DNA of 64,000 nucleotides from PFJX01 sp031426815 (GTDB lineage Bacteria; Pseudomonadota; Gammaproteobacteria; Burkholderiales; Thiobacillaceae): contig JASJPG010000027.1 in assembly GCA_031426815.1 (NCBI GenBank), positions 1-64,000 of the forward strand, written 5' to 3'. The notes under the pieces are model-generated. The model saw only the letters and a program-made list of their open reading frames with translations, did not search any database and was not told the DNA's origin. Numbering within the stretch: position 1 is the stretch's first letter; each line of letters starts with the position of its first letter. Of the stretch, positions 42,458 through 51,091 are shown one piece after another. The translations under genes and the position numbers were made by a program.

Positions 42458-43834
42458 GTGCAGGCCATACCAGCGGAAATCTTCAAGGCTTACGACGTGC
42501 GCGGCATCGTAGGCAAAACGTTAAGCGCAGAGCTCGTCGAAAAGATTGGCCATGCGATTGCATCGGAAGCGCGAGCGCGGCGACAAAGCGATATCGTGAT
42601 CGGCCGCGACGGACGCCTGTCCGGCTTCGAACTGGCTGCCGCCCTGGCACGCGGCATACAAAAAGCCGGCATCAACGTGATCGACTTGGGCATGGTCGCC
42701 ACTCCGATGGCCTACTTCGCCGCCTTTCAACTCGGCAGCAGCTGTGCGGTCATGGTCACCGGCTCGCACAACCCGCCCGATTACAACGGCCTCAAGATCG
42801 TGCTGGCGGGTGAAACCCTCTCCGGCGAAGCCATCCAGGCCTTGCGCAGCCGCATCGCAGGCAACGACCTAGCCCACGGCCAGGGCGAGTATCGCCAGCA
42901 CGATATTGCCGATGAGTACATTCGCCGAATTAGCGGGGACGTCAAACTGGCGCGTCCGCTAAAAATCATCGTCGACGCCGGCAATGGTGCTGCAGGCGCA
43001 TTCGCCCCCGCACTCTATCGCGCCATGGGTTGCACGGTGGAAGCCCTGTTCTGCGAGGTCGATGGACACTTTCCCAACCATCACCCCGATCCATCCGTTC
43101 CCGCCAATCTGGTCGACCTGATCACCCACCTGCAAAACAGCGACGCGGAAATCGGCCTCGCCTTCGATGGCGACGGCGACCGCCTGGGCGTCGTCACCAA
43201 AGCTGGCAGCATCATCTTTCCCGATCGCCAGTTGATGTTGTTCGCGGATGACGTGTTATCGCGCAACCCGGGCGCTACCGTCATATTCGACGTCAAATCG
43301 ACGCGCAATCTGGTCAAGTGGATCGAAGATCGCGGCGGCAATCCATTGATGTGGAAAAGCGGACACTCCCTGATCAAGGCAAAGATGCGGGAAACCGGAG
43401 CGCTACTGGCCGGCGAATTGAGCGGCCACATCTTCTTCAAGGAACGTTGGTACGGTTTCGACGACGGACTTTATGCCGGCGCAAGACTGCTCGAATATTT
43501 ATCCCACCAGGCGGACATCGATGCGTGCCTGCAAAATTTGCCGGATTCGGTCTGCACCCCCGAAATCCAGATCGAGATGCGGGAAGGCGAAGCGCACCGA
43601 TTTGTCGCAAAACTGCAGGAAAACGCTCATTTCGAGGGCGCAAGCCGAGTCATCCATATCGACGGATTGCGTGTTGAATATCCCGATGGCTTCGGCCTGG
43701 TACGTGCCTCGAACACTACACCGACGGTCATTGTCCGTTTTGAAGCAGACAATCCTGACGCCTTGGCCCGGATACAGGCCGCAATCGGAGCGGCAATGTC
43801 GGCCGCAGAGCCAGGCATTCCCTTTTCGTTTTGA
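42458..43834 (+). CDS. algC: Phosphomannomutase/phosphoglucomutase (AlgC/ManB type)
   Basis: 458 residues, GTG start with GGAGGG eight bases upstream. Interconverts hexose 1- and 6-phosphates for surface polysaccharides. The catalytic phosphoserine is in VTGSHNPPDYNG, the Mg loop is DGDGDRLG, the sugar-binding loop is GELSGHIFFKERWYG and the phosphate-binding loop is RASNTTPTVIVRFEAD. A PEP-CTERM gene follows on the same strand but has its own promoter element, so they are not clearly one operon. Confidence 0.93.
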   Translation: MQAIPAEIFKAYDVRGIVGKTLSAELVEKIGHAIASEARARRQSDIVIGRDGRLSGFELAAALARGIQKAGINVIDLGMVATPMAYFAAFQLGSSCAVMVTGSHNPPDYNGLKIVLAGETLSGEAIQALRSRIAGNDLAHGQGEYRQHDIADEYIRRISGDVKLARPLKIIVDAGNGAAGAFAPALYRAMGCTVEALFCEVDGHFPNHHPDPSVPANLVDLITHLQNSDAEIGLAFDGDGDRLGVVTKAGSIIFPDRQLMLFADDVLSRNPGATVIFDVKSTRNLVKWIEDRGGNPLMWKSGHSLIKAKMRETGALLAGELSGHIFFKERWYGFDDGLYAGARLLEYLSHQADIDACLQNLPDSVCTPEIQIEMREGEAHRFVAKLQENAHFEGASRVIHIDGLRVEYPDGFGLVRASNTTPTVIVRFEADNPDALARIQAAIGAAMSAAEPGIPFSF

Positions 43835-43990
43835 TCGTTTGCGGCCCGGACTCCACGCACGTCGAACGACTTCTTCAGATGAAAGACACACAAGTCATGA
43901 GAGCGAGCCACATCTTGATATGTGTCGAGATTTCTTACACGCCCTCTCAAGATTCCGGAAAGCCATCTATAAATCAAACCCTTACGTAGG

Positions 43991-44006
43991 TGGCATGCGA
44001 TTTGCT
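43991..44006 (+). promoter_or_regulatory. Sigma-54 -24/-12 promoter of PEP-CTERM gene 3
   Basis: TGGCAT, GCGAT, TTGCT. Only one base of the TGGCAC-N5-TTGCW consensus is off. The -12 GC is 90 bp before the GTG start. Best of the three PEP-CTERM-associated elements here. Confidence 0.68.
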
Positions 44007-44094
44007 TTGACTACAGTCAAGATGTGCGTGAGATACATCACATGATTTAGCGACATTTGTTTTGAACGTAGCATCAACTTTCGGAGGTTTAACC

Positions 44095-44643
44095 GTGAAT
44101 CACAAACTCAAACTACTTACTGCCGCGCTAACCAGCAGCCTTGTCAGTATCAGTGCCGCGCATGCGATGACCGTTGATATCGGTGCTGTGCCAGCAAACG
44201 CAACCTTCGCTCAAGTAATTTCCAAATCTGTCGGCACATTTTCTGACACCTGGATTTTTGACGTCGTTGGCTCTCCCATTTTGGCCGGTGGCTCCATCAG
44301 CAACTTGTCGATCAGCCTCTCCCCTTTAGTGAATCTGTTCAACGTTGATGGACTGTCGGTTCAGCTATATCGCGGTGACAACACCCTGATCCAAGATCTC
44401 GATCTTGCCCCGGGAAGTAGCGCCCAAATCAAGCTGGGGTCCGGTGTATTTCCCCCTGCAGACGACTACTATTTCTCGGTATCTGGTAACGCAAATGGCA
44501 TGTTAGGTGGTCAATATGTATTCGCCGTCACCACGCTGCCCGTACCCGAGCCCGAAACCTGGGCCATGCTGGTTGCCGGCCTGGGCCTGGTTGGTCTGCA
44601 ACTGCGTCGCCGTTCCAACGCTGGTCGCATCAGCATCAACTAA
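44095..44643 (+). CDS. PEP-CTERM sorting domain protein, FxDxF-like
   Basis: 182 residues from the GTG at 44095. A strong GGAGG seven bases before it and a normal signal peptide (NHKLKLLTAALTSSLVSISA, ending near AHA) fix this start over an in-frame ATG at 44062. The body begins with GTFSDTWIFDV, the FxDxF-type motif of a PEP-CTERM subfamily. The C-terminus is VPEPETWAMLVAGLGLVGLQLRRR, extended by ten residues (SNAGRISIN), which is slightly unusual for the sorting signal. Codon use is less GC-rich than its neighbours. Confidence 0.88.
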   Translation: MNHKLKLLTAALTSSLVSISAAHAMTVDIGAVPANATFAQVISKSVGTFSDTWIFDVVGSPILAGGSISNLSISLSPLVNLFNVDGLSVQLYRGDNTLIQDLDLAPGSSAQIKLGSGVFPPADDYYFSVSGNANGMLGGQYVFAVTTLPVPEPETWAMLVAGLGLVGLQLRRRSNAGRISIN

Positions 44644-44666
44644 GCTTTAAACAGTTGCATCCTGAT

Positions 44667-44695
44667 ACGCCGGCGTATGCCGGCGTTTCTTTTTG
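44667..44695 (+). terminator. Terminator after PEP-CTERM gene 3
   Basis: ACGCCGGC-GTAT-GCCGGCGT followed by TTCTTTTT. Confidence 0.88.
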
Positions 44696-44778
44696 TCGAG
44701 ATTTTTTACAGCCTGTTCTTCGTCTCGTTCGAGTCGCTATCATGCGGCCTGTTCCGAACTCTTCCGCACCGAACCAAC

Positions 44779-45276
44779 ATGTCATCACCTCTAGTCGGTC
44801 TCATCATGGGCAGCACCAGCGATTGGGACACCATGAGCCAAGCCGCCACATTGCTCAGCCAACTCTCAGTCCCCTTTGAAAAGCGCGTGGTTTCTGCGCA
44901 CCGCACGCCCGACTTGCTATTCGAATACGCTGAAACAGCCGAGGCGCGCGGCTTGCGCTGCATCATCGCAGGCGCCGGCGGTGCGGCGCATCTGCCGGGC
45001 ATGGTCGCAGCCAAGACGCATTTGCCGGTGCTGGGCGTGCCGGTGATGTCGAAATTCCTGACCGGCCTGGATTCCCTGCTTTCCATAGCGCAAATGCCCA
45101 AAGGCATTCCGGTCGCGACATTCGCGGTCGGCCCTGCCGGAGCGGCCAATGCGGCGTTGTTCGCGGCTGCCATGCTGGCAGCGGAATTCCCCAATATTCG
45201 CGCCCGCCTGCTGGAATTCCGGCGTGCGCAAACCGAAATTGTGCTCTCCGCCACCTTACCGGATGACGCATCATGA
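44779..45276 (+). CDS. purE: N5-carboxyaminoimidazole ribonucleotide mutase
   Basis: 165 residues. Converts N5-CAIR to CAIR in purine synthesis. GLIMGSTSDWDTM, the catalytic His in VSAHRTPD, and GAGGAAHLPGM are typical of class I PurE. The ATG at 44779 gives MSSPLVGLIMGSTSD; the longer frame is unsupported. Its last 4 bp overlap purK. Confidence 0.96.
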   Translation: MSSPLVGLIMGSTSDWDTMSQAATLLSQLSVPFEKRVVSAHRTPDLLFEYAETAEARGLRCIIAGAGGAAHLPGMVAAKTHLPVLGVPVMSKFLTGLDSLLSIAQMPKGIPVATFAVGPAGAANAALFAAAMLAAEFPNIRARLLEFRRAQTEIVLSATLPDDAS

Positions 45277-46436
45277 TCCTGCCAGGTGCAACGCTCGGCG
45301 TACTCGGTGGCGGCCAGCTCGGCCGCATGTTCACCCTGGCCGCCAAAGTCATGGGGTATCAGGTTGTGGTACTCGATCCGGATCCGGCCAGTCCGGCCGG
45401 GCAATTGGCGGATATCCACCTGAAGGCCGATTACCGGGATGCGGTCGCCCTGTTGCGCATGGGCAGCCTGTGCCAGGCAGTGACGACCGAGTTCGAAAAC
45501 GTGCCGGCGGCCAGTCTGGAGATGCTGGCAAAACATTGTTACGTCGCACCGTCGCCGCAAGCGCTCGCGGTCGCACAGGATCGCCTGGCGGAAAAGACCC
45601 GCGCGCGTGAGTTCGGTTGCGAAACAGCGCCCTTCGCCAATATCGAAAACGAAGGTGATCTGCAGCATGCCTGGACGCTGATCGGCGCCCCGGCCTTGCT
45701 GAAGACGCGCCGCATGGGCTACGACGGCAAAGGCCAGGCGCGCGTCGACAGTCTCGACGAACTGGTCGCCGCCTATGCCGAACTCGGCGGCGTGCCCTGC
45801 CTGCTGGAGGGTTTTCTACCGTTGGAGCGCGAAGTTTCAGTCGTCCTGGCGCGTAACCAGTCCGACGAAATTGCGTTCTTCCCGCTGGCGGAAAATCAGC
45901 ATCGGCATGGCATTCTGGATATCAGCATCGTGCCGGCACGGGTGCCGGACAGTCTCGCCGAAACGGCCCGCCAGATGGCTGCCGGCCTGGCGCGCGGACT
46001 CGATTACGTCGGCGTCATGGCGGTGGAGCTTTTCGTCCTGCGCGGTGACGACAACACGCATGGCCGCATCGTGTTCAACGAAATGGCGCCGCGCCCGCAC
46101 AACAGCGGCCACTACACGCTCGACGCCTGCGCCAGCGATCAATTCCAGCAGCAAGTCCGCGCCCTGTGCGGGCTGCCGCTGGGCGATGCGCGCCTGCTCA
46201 CGCCAGCGGTGATGGTCAATCTGCTCGGCGATGTCTGGTTTGGCGACCCCGCGCAAGCGGAACCGCGCTGGGATGTATTGCTCAAGCATCCGGGGGTGCA
46301 ATTGCATCTTTACGGCAAAGCGGAAGCCCGCCCCGGCCGCAAGATGGGGCACTACAACTGCCTCGCCGCGACCCTGGAAGACGCCTTGCAACTGGCCCTC
46401 GTCACCCGCGCCGAACTCGGTATCGGCACGGATTAA
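45273..46436 (+). CDS. purK: N5-carboxyaminoimidazole ribonucleotide synthase
   Basis: 387 residues. ATP-grasp ligase that carboxylates AIR with bicarbonate. LGVLGGGQLGRMFTLAA, LLKTRRMGYDGKGQ, ALEVELF-like VMAVELFVLRGD and NEMAPRPHNSGHYTLDA are present. ATGA overlap with purE; convergent 4-bp overlap with the DUF3108 gene. Confidence 0.96.
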   Translation: MILPGATLGVLGGGQLGRMFTLAAKVMGYQVVVLDPDPASPAGQLADIHLKADYRDAVALLRMGSLCQAVTTEFENVPAASLEMLAKHCYVAPSPQALAVAQDRLAEKTRAREFGCETAPFANIENEGDLQHAWTLIGAPALLKTRRMGYDGKGQARVDSLDELVAAYAELGGVPCLLEGFLPLEREVSVVLARNQSDEIAFFPLAENQHRHGILDISIVPARVPDSLAETARQMAAGLARGLDYVGVMAVELFVLRGDDNTHGRIVFNEMAPRPHNSGHYTLDACASDQFQQQVRALCGLPLGDARLLTPAVMVNLLGDVWFGDPAQAEPRWDVLLKHPGVQLHLYGKAEARPGRKMGHYNCLAATLEDALQLALVTRAELGIGTD

Positions 46437-47458
46437 TCGGCGCCCTCCTGCAAGGTCAGCACGATGACCTTGCCCTTTTGATCGAGCGTACGGATACGCA
46501 CCGGCAACCAGCTACGCGCCGGCGCCAGCCAGACATCCAGACTGCCTTCACCGCTACGGCTGCCTTGTAGCCGCAGCGTTTCAACACGTTCGTCTGTTAA
46601 CTCCAGAACTTCCCGCCCGAGCACCTGAAAACCATATTCGCGCAGCTTCTTGCCGTTGGTCACCGGCAACGACCATGCCGCATCGTCTTCGCGTACCCGC
46701 ATGGCCAGATGAAACGGAAAGCTGAGCAGATCCTGTGCCTGCGGTGGCAAATCGACGCCACCGCTGGGCAGCAACAAGCGCTGTTGAGGCCAGTCGAAGC
46801 GAACCGGAGGCAGCCTCTTTTCGCCCTTGGCGCTCCAGAACTGCTCGGGTTGCAGGCCGCTTGCCGTCACTTTTCCCTCGCTGGTCTGAATGATCTTGCC
46901 ACTGACGAACAAGGCGGCAATCCCGGTCGCCTCGGTCACACTGACCAACGAGTAGCGCCCATCGCCGATGCGCCCGCTGTAGGTGGTCTGGCCGACCGTG
47001 AAGCCGTCTTCACCGGACTGCACGCCATAACGCAAAGCAATGCGTTCCGGCAGATTGCGCAATGCGCGCGACGTTGCGGGGGGAGGTGAAACCGCGGAGG
47101 GCGGATCACTCGGTGGCACCGGTTCTGGCGCAGGCACGAGCGGTTCGACCGCTCTGACGGGATTCGCCACCTGCGCTGGCGGCATGGCTTCCGCCGCGGG
47201 CGGCGGCGCGGCAACCTCGACCTCGGCTGGCGGCACCGGCCGGGCTGCAAGCTTCACCTCAGCCTGCGGCTTTGCGCGCACGGTGGCCAGCGGCGCAGCG
47301 AGCGTAGGCGCGGGCGCGATCTCCAGCAGACGCGCTTCGATGGGAAATGGAATTTCAGGTGCCGGAGGCGTCCACCAATGGCTGGAACTTCCCGCCGCGA
47401 TCAGATGCGCCAGCAGCGACAACAAAAGCGCTGCAAGGAAAATGCGCTGCCCGCGCAT
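46433..47458 (-). CDS. DUF3108-domain protein with TonB-like N-terminus
   Basis: 341 residues. One N-terminal membrane segment (about 5-23), then a Pro/Ala/Glu/Val-rich linker (about 40-130) of the TonB/TolA style. A DUF3108 beta domain follows (about 135-335, LRYGVQSGEDGFTVGQTTYS, SWLPVRIRTLDQKGKVIV). DUF3108 proteins are periplasmic and of unknown function, frequently next to purN/purM in betaproteobacteria, as here (8 bp from purN). Probably co-transcribed with the purM-purN pair. Confidence 0.85.
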   Translation of the reverse strand: MRGQRIFLAALLLSLLAHLIAAGSSSHWWTPPAPEIPFPIEARLLEIAPAPTLAAPLATVRAKPQAEVKLAARPVPPAEVEVAAPPPAAEAMPPAQVANPVRAVEPLVPAPEPVPPSDPPSAVSPPPATSRALRNLPERIALRYGVQSGEDGFTVGQTTYSGRIGDGRYSLVSVTEATGIAALFVSGKIIQTSEGKVTASGLQPEQFWSAKGEKRLPPVRFDWPQQRLLLPSGGVDLPPQAQDLLSFPFHLAMRVREDDAAWSLPVTNGKKLREYGFQVLGREVLELTDERVETLRLQGSRSGEGSLDVWLAPARSWLPVRIRTLDQKGKVIVLTLQEGAD

Positions 47459-47466
47459 GCGAGATT

Positions 47467-48129
47467 TCAGCCGGGGGGCAAATCGGAAGGCGAAATGAGC
47501 GCCACATCGGCATGCAACGGCTGTTCCGACGCCACGGCAACGGTGCCGTTCTCACCGACCTGAACACGGCCTTGCGCCAGCCAGCGCACGACCAGCGGGA
47601 AAACGCGATGTTCCTGACGCAATACGCGCGCGGCCAGGCTATGCGGCGTGTCATCGGAGAGAACCGGCACCGCGGCCTGCGCGATGATCGGTCCGGCATC
47701 GACTTCCGGCGTCACGAAATGCACTGTGCAGCCGTGCAGCTTGACGCCGGCGGCAATGGCACGAGCATGCGTATCGAGGCCCGGGAACGCCGGCAACAAG
47801 GCAGGGTGGACATTGACCAGCCGGTTTTCATAATGGCGCACGAAGTCCGCCGTGAGCACGCGCATGAAGCCGGCCAGAATCACGACATCCGGCTGGTAGG
47901 TATCGATGCGCGCGGCCAAGGCCGTATCGAAGCTGGCGCGGTCGGGGAACTGGCCATGCTCCAGCACTTCGGTCGGCACGCCATGCGCGGCGGCGGTTTG
48001 CAGTCCCGGCGCAGATGCCTTGTTGCTGATCACGCCAGCGAACTGTACCGGCGCATCGCTGGGAAAATCGGCTTCCAGCAGCGCCCGCATGTTGCTGCCC
48101 CGGCCGGAGATCAGGATGACGACGCGCAT
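47467..48129 (-). CDS. purN: Phosphoribosylglycinamide formyltransferase
   Basis: 220 residues. Transfers formyl from 10-formyl-THF to GAR. ILISGRGSNMRAL, NVHPALLPAFPG, and the catalytic Asn/His/Asp of HGCTVHFVTPEVDAGPI are intact. Start overlaps the purM stop by one base. Confidence 0.97.
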   Translation of the reverse strand: MRVVILISGRGSNMRALLEADFPSDAPVQFAGVISNKASAPGLQTAAAHGVPTEVLEHGQFPDRASFDTALAARIDTYQPDVVILAGFMRVLTADFVRHYENRLVNVHPALLPAFPGLDTHARAIAAGVKLHGCTVHFVTPEVDAGPIIAQAAVPVLSDDTPHSLAARVLRQEHRVFPLVVRWLAQGRVQVGENGTVAVASEQPLHADVALISPSDLPPG

Positions 48130-49166
48130 CAGACGATGACGGTCTGTTCCTGATCAAGCTCGCGACGCTGTATCTCGCCCAGCCGATACACGGTCTCGCC
48201 ACGCTCGCTCAGGAAGCGCAGGGCAGTCTCGGCATCGGCGGCGGCGACGACGACGACCATGCCGATGCCGCAGTTGAAGGTGCGATGCATTTCATCCAGC
48301 GCGACATTGCCCTGCGCCTGCAACCACTGGAACACCGCCGGCCAGGTCCACGCATCCGCGCGTATCACCGCCGTAACATCATCCGGCAGGACACGCGGCA
48401 CATTGCCGGTGATGCCGCCGCCGGTGATGTGGGCCATACCCTTCACGGTGATTTCCTGCATCAAAGCCAGCAATGGTTTGACGTAAATACGGGTCGGTTC
48501 GAGCAGGGTTTCGCCCAGGCTGCGGCCATGGAAATCCGATGCAAGATCTGCGCCGCTGACTTCGACGATCTTGCGCACCAACGAATAGCCATTCGAATGC
48601 GGGCCGCTGGACGCCAGCCCGAGAAGGACGTCGCCGGGCACGATGTCGCGCCCGCTGATCAGGCGCGACTTTTCCGCCACGCCGACCGCAAAACCGGCCA
48701 GATCGTATTCGCCGGCCGGATACATGCCCGGCATCTCGGCGGTTTCGCCGCCGATCAGGGCGCAGCCGGAAAGCGTACAGCCGGTGGCGATGCCGGCGAC
48801 GACCTGCTCCGCGACATCCACATCGAGATGGCCGCAGGCAAAGTAATCGAGGAAGAACAGCGGTTCGGCGCCCTGCACCAGGATGTCGTTGACGCTCATA
48901 GCGACCAGGTCCTGGCCGATGGTGTCGTGCTTGTTCATCTGGAAGGCCAGCTTCAACTTGGTGCCGACGCCGTCGGTGCCGGAAATGAGCACCGGTTCAC
49001 GATAGTTCTTGGGCAGTTCCATCAACGCGCCAAAGCCGCCAATGCCGCCCAGCACTTCCGGACGCAGCGTACGTTTGGCGTGGGGCTTGATGCGCTCCAC
49101 CAGAGAATCGCCGGCATCGATATCGACGCCGGCATCGCGGTATGACAGGGAAGTTGTAGAGGTCAC
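48129..49166 (-). CDS. purM: Phosphoribosylformylglycinamidine cyclo-ligase
   Basis: 345 residues from a GTG at 49166, the E. coli length; the frame stays open upstream, but the residues there are unlike PurM and would overlap the PerM-like gene promoter. ATP-dependent ring closure to AIR. SYRDAGVDIDAGDSLV, GTDGVGTKLKLAF, GGETAEMPGMYPAGEYDLAGF and HITGGGITGNVPRVLP are present. Confidence 0.95.
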   Translation of the reverse strand: MTSTTSLSYRDAGVDIDAGDSLVERIKPHAKRTLRPEVLGGIGGFGALMELPKNYREPVLISGTDGVGTKLKLAFQMNKHDTIGQDLVAMSVNDILVQGAEPLFFLDYFACGHLDVDVAEQVVAGIATGCTLSGCALIGGETAEMPGMYPAGEYDLAGFAVGVAEKSRLISGRDIVPGDVLLGLASSGPHSNGYSLVRKIVEVSGADLASDFHGRSLGETLLEPTRIYVKPLLALMQEITVKGMAHITGGGITGNVPRVLPDDVTAVIRADAWTWPAVFQWLQAQGNVALDEMHRTFNCGIGMVVVVAAADAETALRFLSERGETVYRLGEIQRRELDQEQTVIV

Positions 49167-49212
49167 GGGAACGCCATCAGGACGGAAAAAAAACGGTGCT
49201 ATTCTAGCCCAC

Positions 49213-50310
49213 ATGCACACCGAACCCTCTGACGGAACACCCGATCAACCGACCAGTAAGGCGGCAAATACCGCCCAAGTCGCTGTTTCCCCCATGCACT
49301 GGTTGCCCAACCTTGCCGTCGGCGGTGCCGGCGCATATTTGCTTTATTTGCTGTCGCCCATCCTGTCGCCATTCCTGCTCGCTGCAGCACTTGCCTACCT
49401 GTTCGACCCACTGGTCGATCGTCTGGAAGCGCGCAAGCTCAGTCGCACCGTCGGCACGGTCATCGTGCTGCTCGGGCTGGTACTGACCTTCGTGCTGCTG
49501 GCGCTGATCCTGGCGCCGCTGGTGCAGGCCGAAACCCGTCTGCTGATGCAGCAGATTCCAAAAGTGGTCGAATGGGGCAGCCAGACCCTGCTGCCGTGGC
49601 TGACCGCCACCTTCGGCATCGATCTGATGCGCGACCAGGAACAGGTCCTGGCCTGGCTCAAGGAACACGTCTCCGAGTTATCGCAACTAACCCGCTACCT
49701 GCCCAAATTGACCGATAGTGGCCTGGCGATTCTCGGCTTCCTCGCCAATCTGCTGCTGGTGCCGGTGGTGCTGTTCTACATGCTGCGCGACTGGGACCGC
49801 AGCCTCGCCCATCTGGCCGACTGGATTCCCGCGCCGCTGAAACCGAAGACTGTCGCCATCGCGCGGGAAATCGACCGCGTGCTGTCCGAATTCGTGCGCG
49901 GCCAGATCATGGTGATACTGGTCATGTGCGTGTTCTACAGCGCCGCGCTCTGGCTCGCCGGGCTCGATTACGCGCTGGCGGTCGGCCTGATCACCGGCAT
50001 TCTGGTATTCGTGCCTTACCTGGGCATCGTGGTCGGCGTCCTGCTCGGCTCGCTGGCCGGCCTGGCCCAGTTCGGCACGCTCGCCGGCCTGTTGCCGATC
50101 TGGGGCGTGTTCGCCGTCGGCCAATTGCTGGAAGGCATGGCGGTGACGCCCTGGCTGGTCGGCGAGCGGGTCGGCCTGCACCCGGTCGCGGTGATCTTCG
50201 CGCTGATGGCATTCGGCCAACTGTTCGGCTTCGTCGGCATTCTGGTCGCCATCCCGGCCGCTGCCGCTTCACTGGTCGCGTTACGGCACCTGAAGGCGCA
50301 ATTGGACTAA
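49213..50310 (+). CDS. AI-2E family (PerM-like) membrane transporter
   Basis: 365 residues with about eight membrane segments and the conserved FVPYLGIVVGVLLG and GERVGLHPVAVIFALMAFG segments of the AI-2E transporter family. The substrate is unassigned: relatives include TqsA (AI-2 efflux), PerM and sodium/proton antiporters. It is divergent from purM, as in many proteobacteria; hda, the usual downstream gene, is replaced by convergent fxsA. Confidence 0.9.
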   Translation: MHTEPSDGTPDQPTSKAANTAQVAVSPMHWLPNLAVGGAGAYLLYLLSPILSPFLLAAALAYLFDPLVDRLEARKLSRTVGTVIVLLGLVLTFVLLALILAPLVQAETRLLMQQIPKVVEWGSQTLLPWLTATFGIDLMRDQEQVLAWLKEHVSELSQLTRYLPKLTDSGLAILGFLANLLLVPVVLFYMLRDWDRSLAHLADWIPAPLKPKTVAIAREIDRVLSEFVRGQIMVILVMCVFYSAALWLAGLDYALAVGLITGILVFVPYLGIVVGVLLGSLAGLAQFGTLAGLLPIWGVFAVGQLLEGMAVTPWLVGERVGLHPVAVIFALMAFGQLFGFVGILVAIPAAAASLVALRHLKAQLD

Positions 50311-50723
50311 TCCTCGCGGCGAAAATCGCCCTCGATCACATCGCCTGCGCTACGCGTTGGACCAGGCACGGGCGCCGGTCCGACCGGCTCCTCGCGCACC
50401 AATTTCGGCCGCGGCCAGAGCAGCAACGGCAGTGCGACGAGATCGCTGAACGGACCCGGCACAATCAGCAACACCCCAGCCAGGAATCGCCGCCCGCTCG
50501 CCCAGAGCAGGCCGAACGGCGCCTGCCCTTGTGCCAGCGCCTGCTGCAAACGCGGCATGAACGAGGCCCGTTCCTGACGGATCACGGCAGCCCCGATAAA
50601 CATCGCCGCCAACAGCCAAAGCAGCATCCACCCCAGGCCGATATGACTGGCGATCTGGTAGATGCCCACTATTTCCAGGGCCGGAATGGCGACGGCTATA
50701 ATGCCCGCGATCCCTAATCTCAT
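50307..50723 (-). CDS. fxsA: FxsA family membrane protein
   Basis: 138 residues with two or three membrane segments (IAGIIAVAIPALEIVGIYQIA and WMLLWLLAAMFIGAAVI). The start at 50723 gives MRLGIAGIIAVAIP with GGAGA upstream; a longer frame upstream is antisense to cutA. FxsA in E. coli influences phage T7 exclusion by F when overproduced; its normal role is unknown. Convergent 4-bp overlap with the PerM-like gene. Confidence 0.85.
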   Translation of the reverse strand: MRLGIAGIIAVAIPALEIVGIYQIASHIGLGWMLLWLLAAMFIGAAVIRQERASFMPRLQQALAQGQAPFGLLWASGRRFLAGVLLIVPGPFSDLVALPLLLWPRPKLVREEPVGPAPVPGPTRSAGDVIEGDFRRED

Positions 50724-50748
50724 GCGCTTTTCTCCAAGCCTGCTCTCT

Positions 50749-51078
50749 GTGCCCACAATTCGTCTCGTATTCACCACGCTGCCCGATGCCGAGACTGCCG
50801 GCAAAGTGGCCAGAAGTCTGGTTGAGATGCGACTTGCGGCTTGCGTGAATGTTCTCTCGCCCTGCCAATCGGTATACCGCTGGCAAGGCAATGTGCAGGA
50901 AGATGGGGAGATTCCGCTCATCATCAAGTCCACGGCGGAACTTTATCCTGCCCTGGAATCATACCTACGGCAAAACCATCCCTATACCTTGCCGGAAATT
51001 GTCGCCCTGGATGTCGCCCAGGGCTTGCCCGAATACCTGAGTTGGGTGGCCGCTTCTACCGGCACCCTGCAAGCCTGA
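50749..51078 (+). CDS. cutA: CutA divalent-cation tolerance protein
   Basis: 109 residues from a GTG at 50749; ATG at 50722 would add nine residues and overlap the fxsA start. Trimeric small protein: TIRLVFTTLPDAETAGKVAR, RLAACVNVLSPCQSVYRW and EIPLIIKSTAELYPALESYL. It precedes dsbD by 13 bp, the conserved cutA-dsbD order of proteobacteria, and they are probably one operon. Confidence 0.92.
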   Translation: MPTIRLVFTTLPDAETAGKVARSLVEMRLAACVNVLSPCQSVYRWQGNVQEDGEIPLIIKSTAELYPALESYLRQNHPYTLPEIVALDVAQGLPEYLSWVAASTGTLQA

Positions 51079-51091
51079 ACGGAGTATCGCC

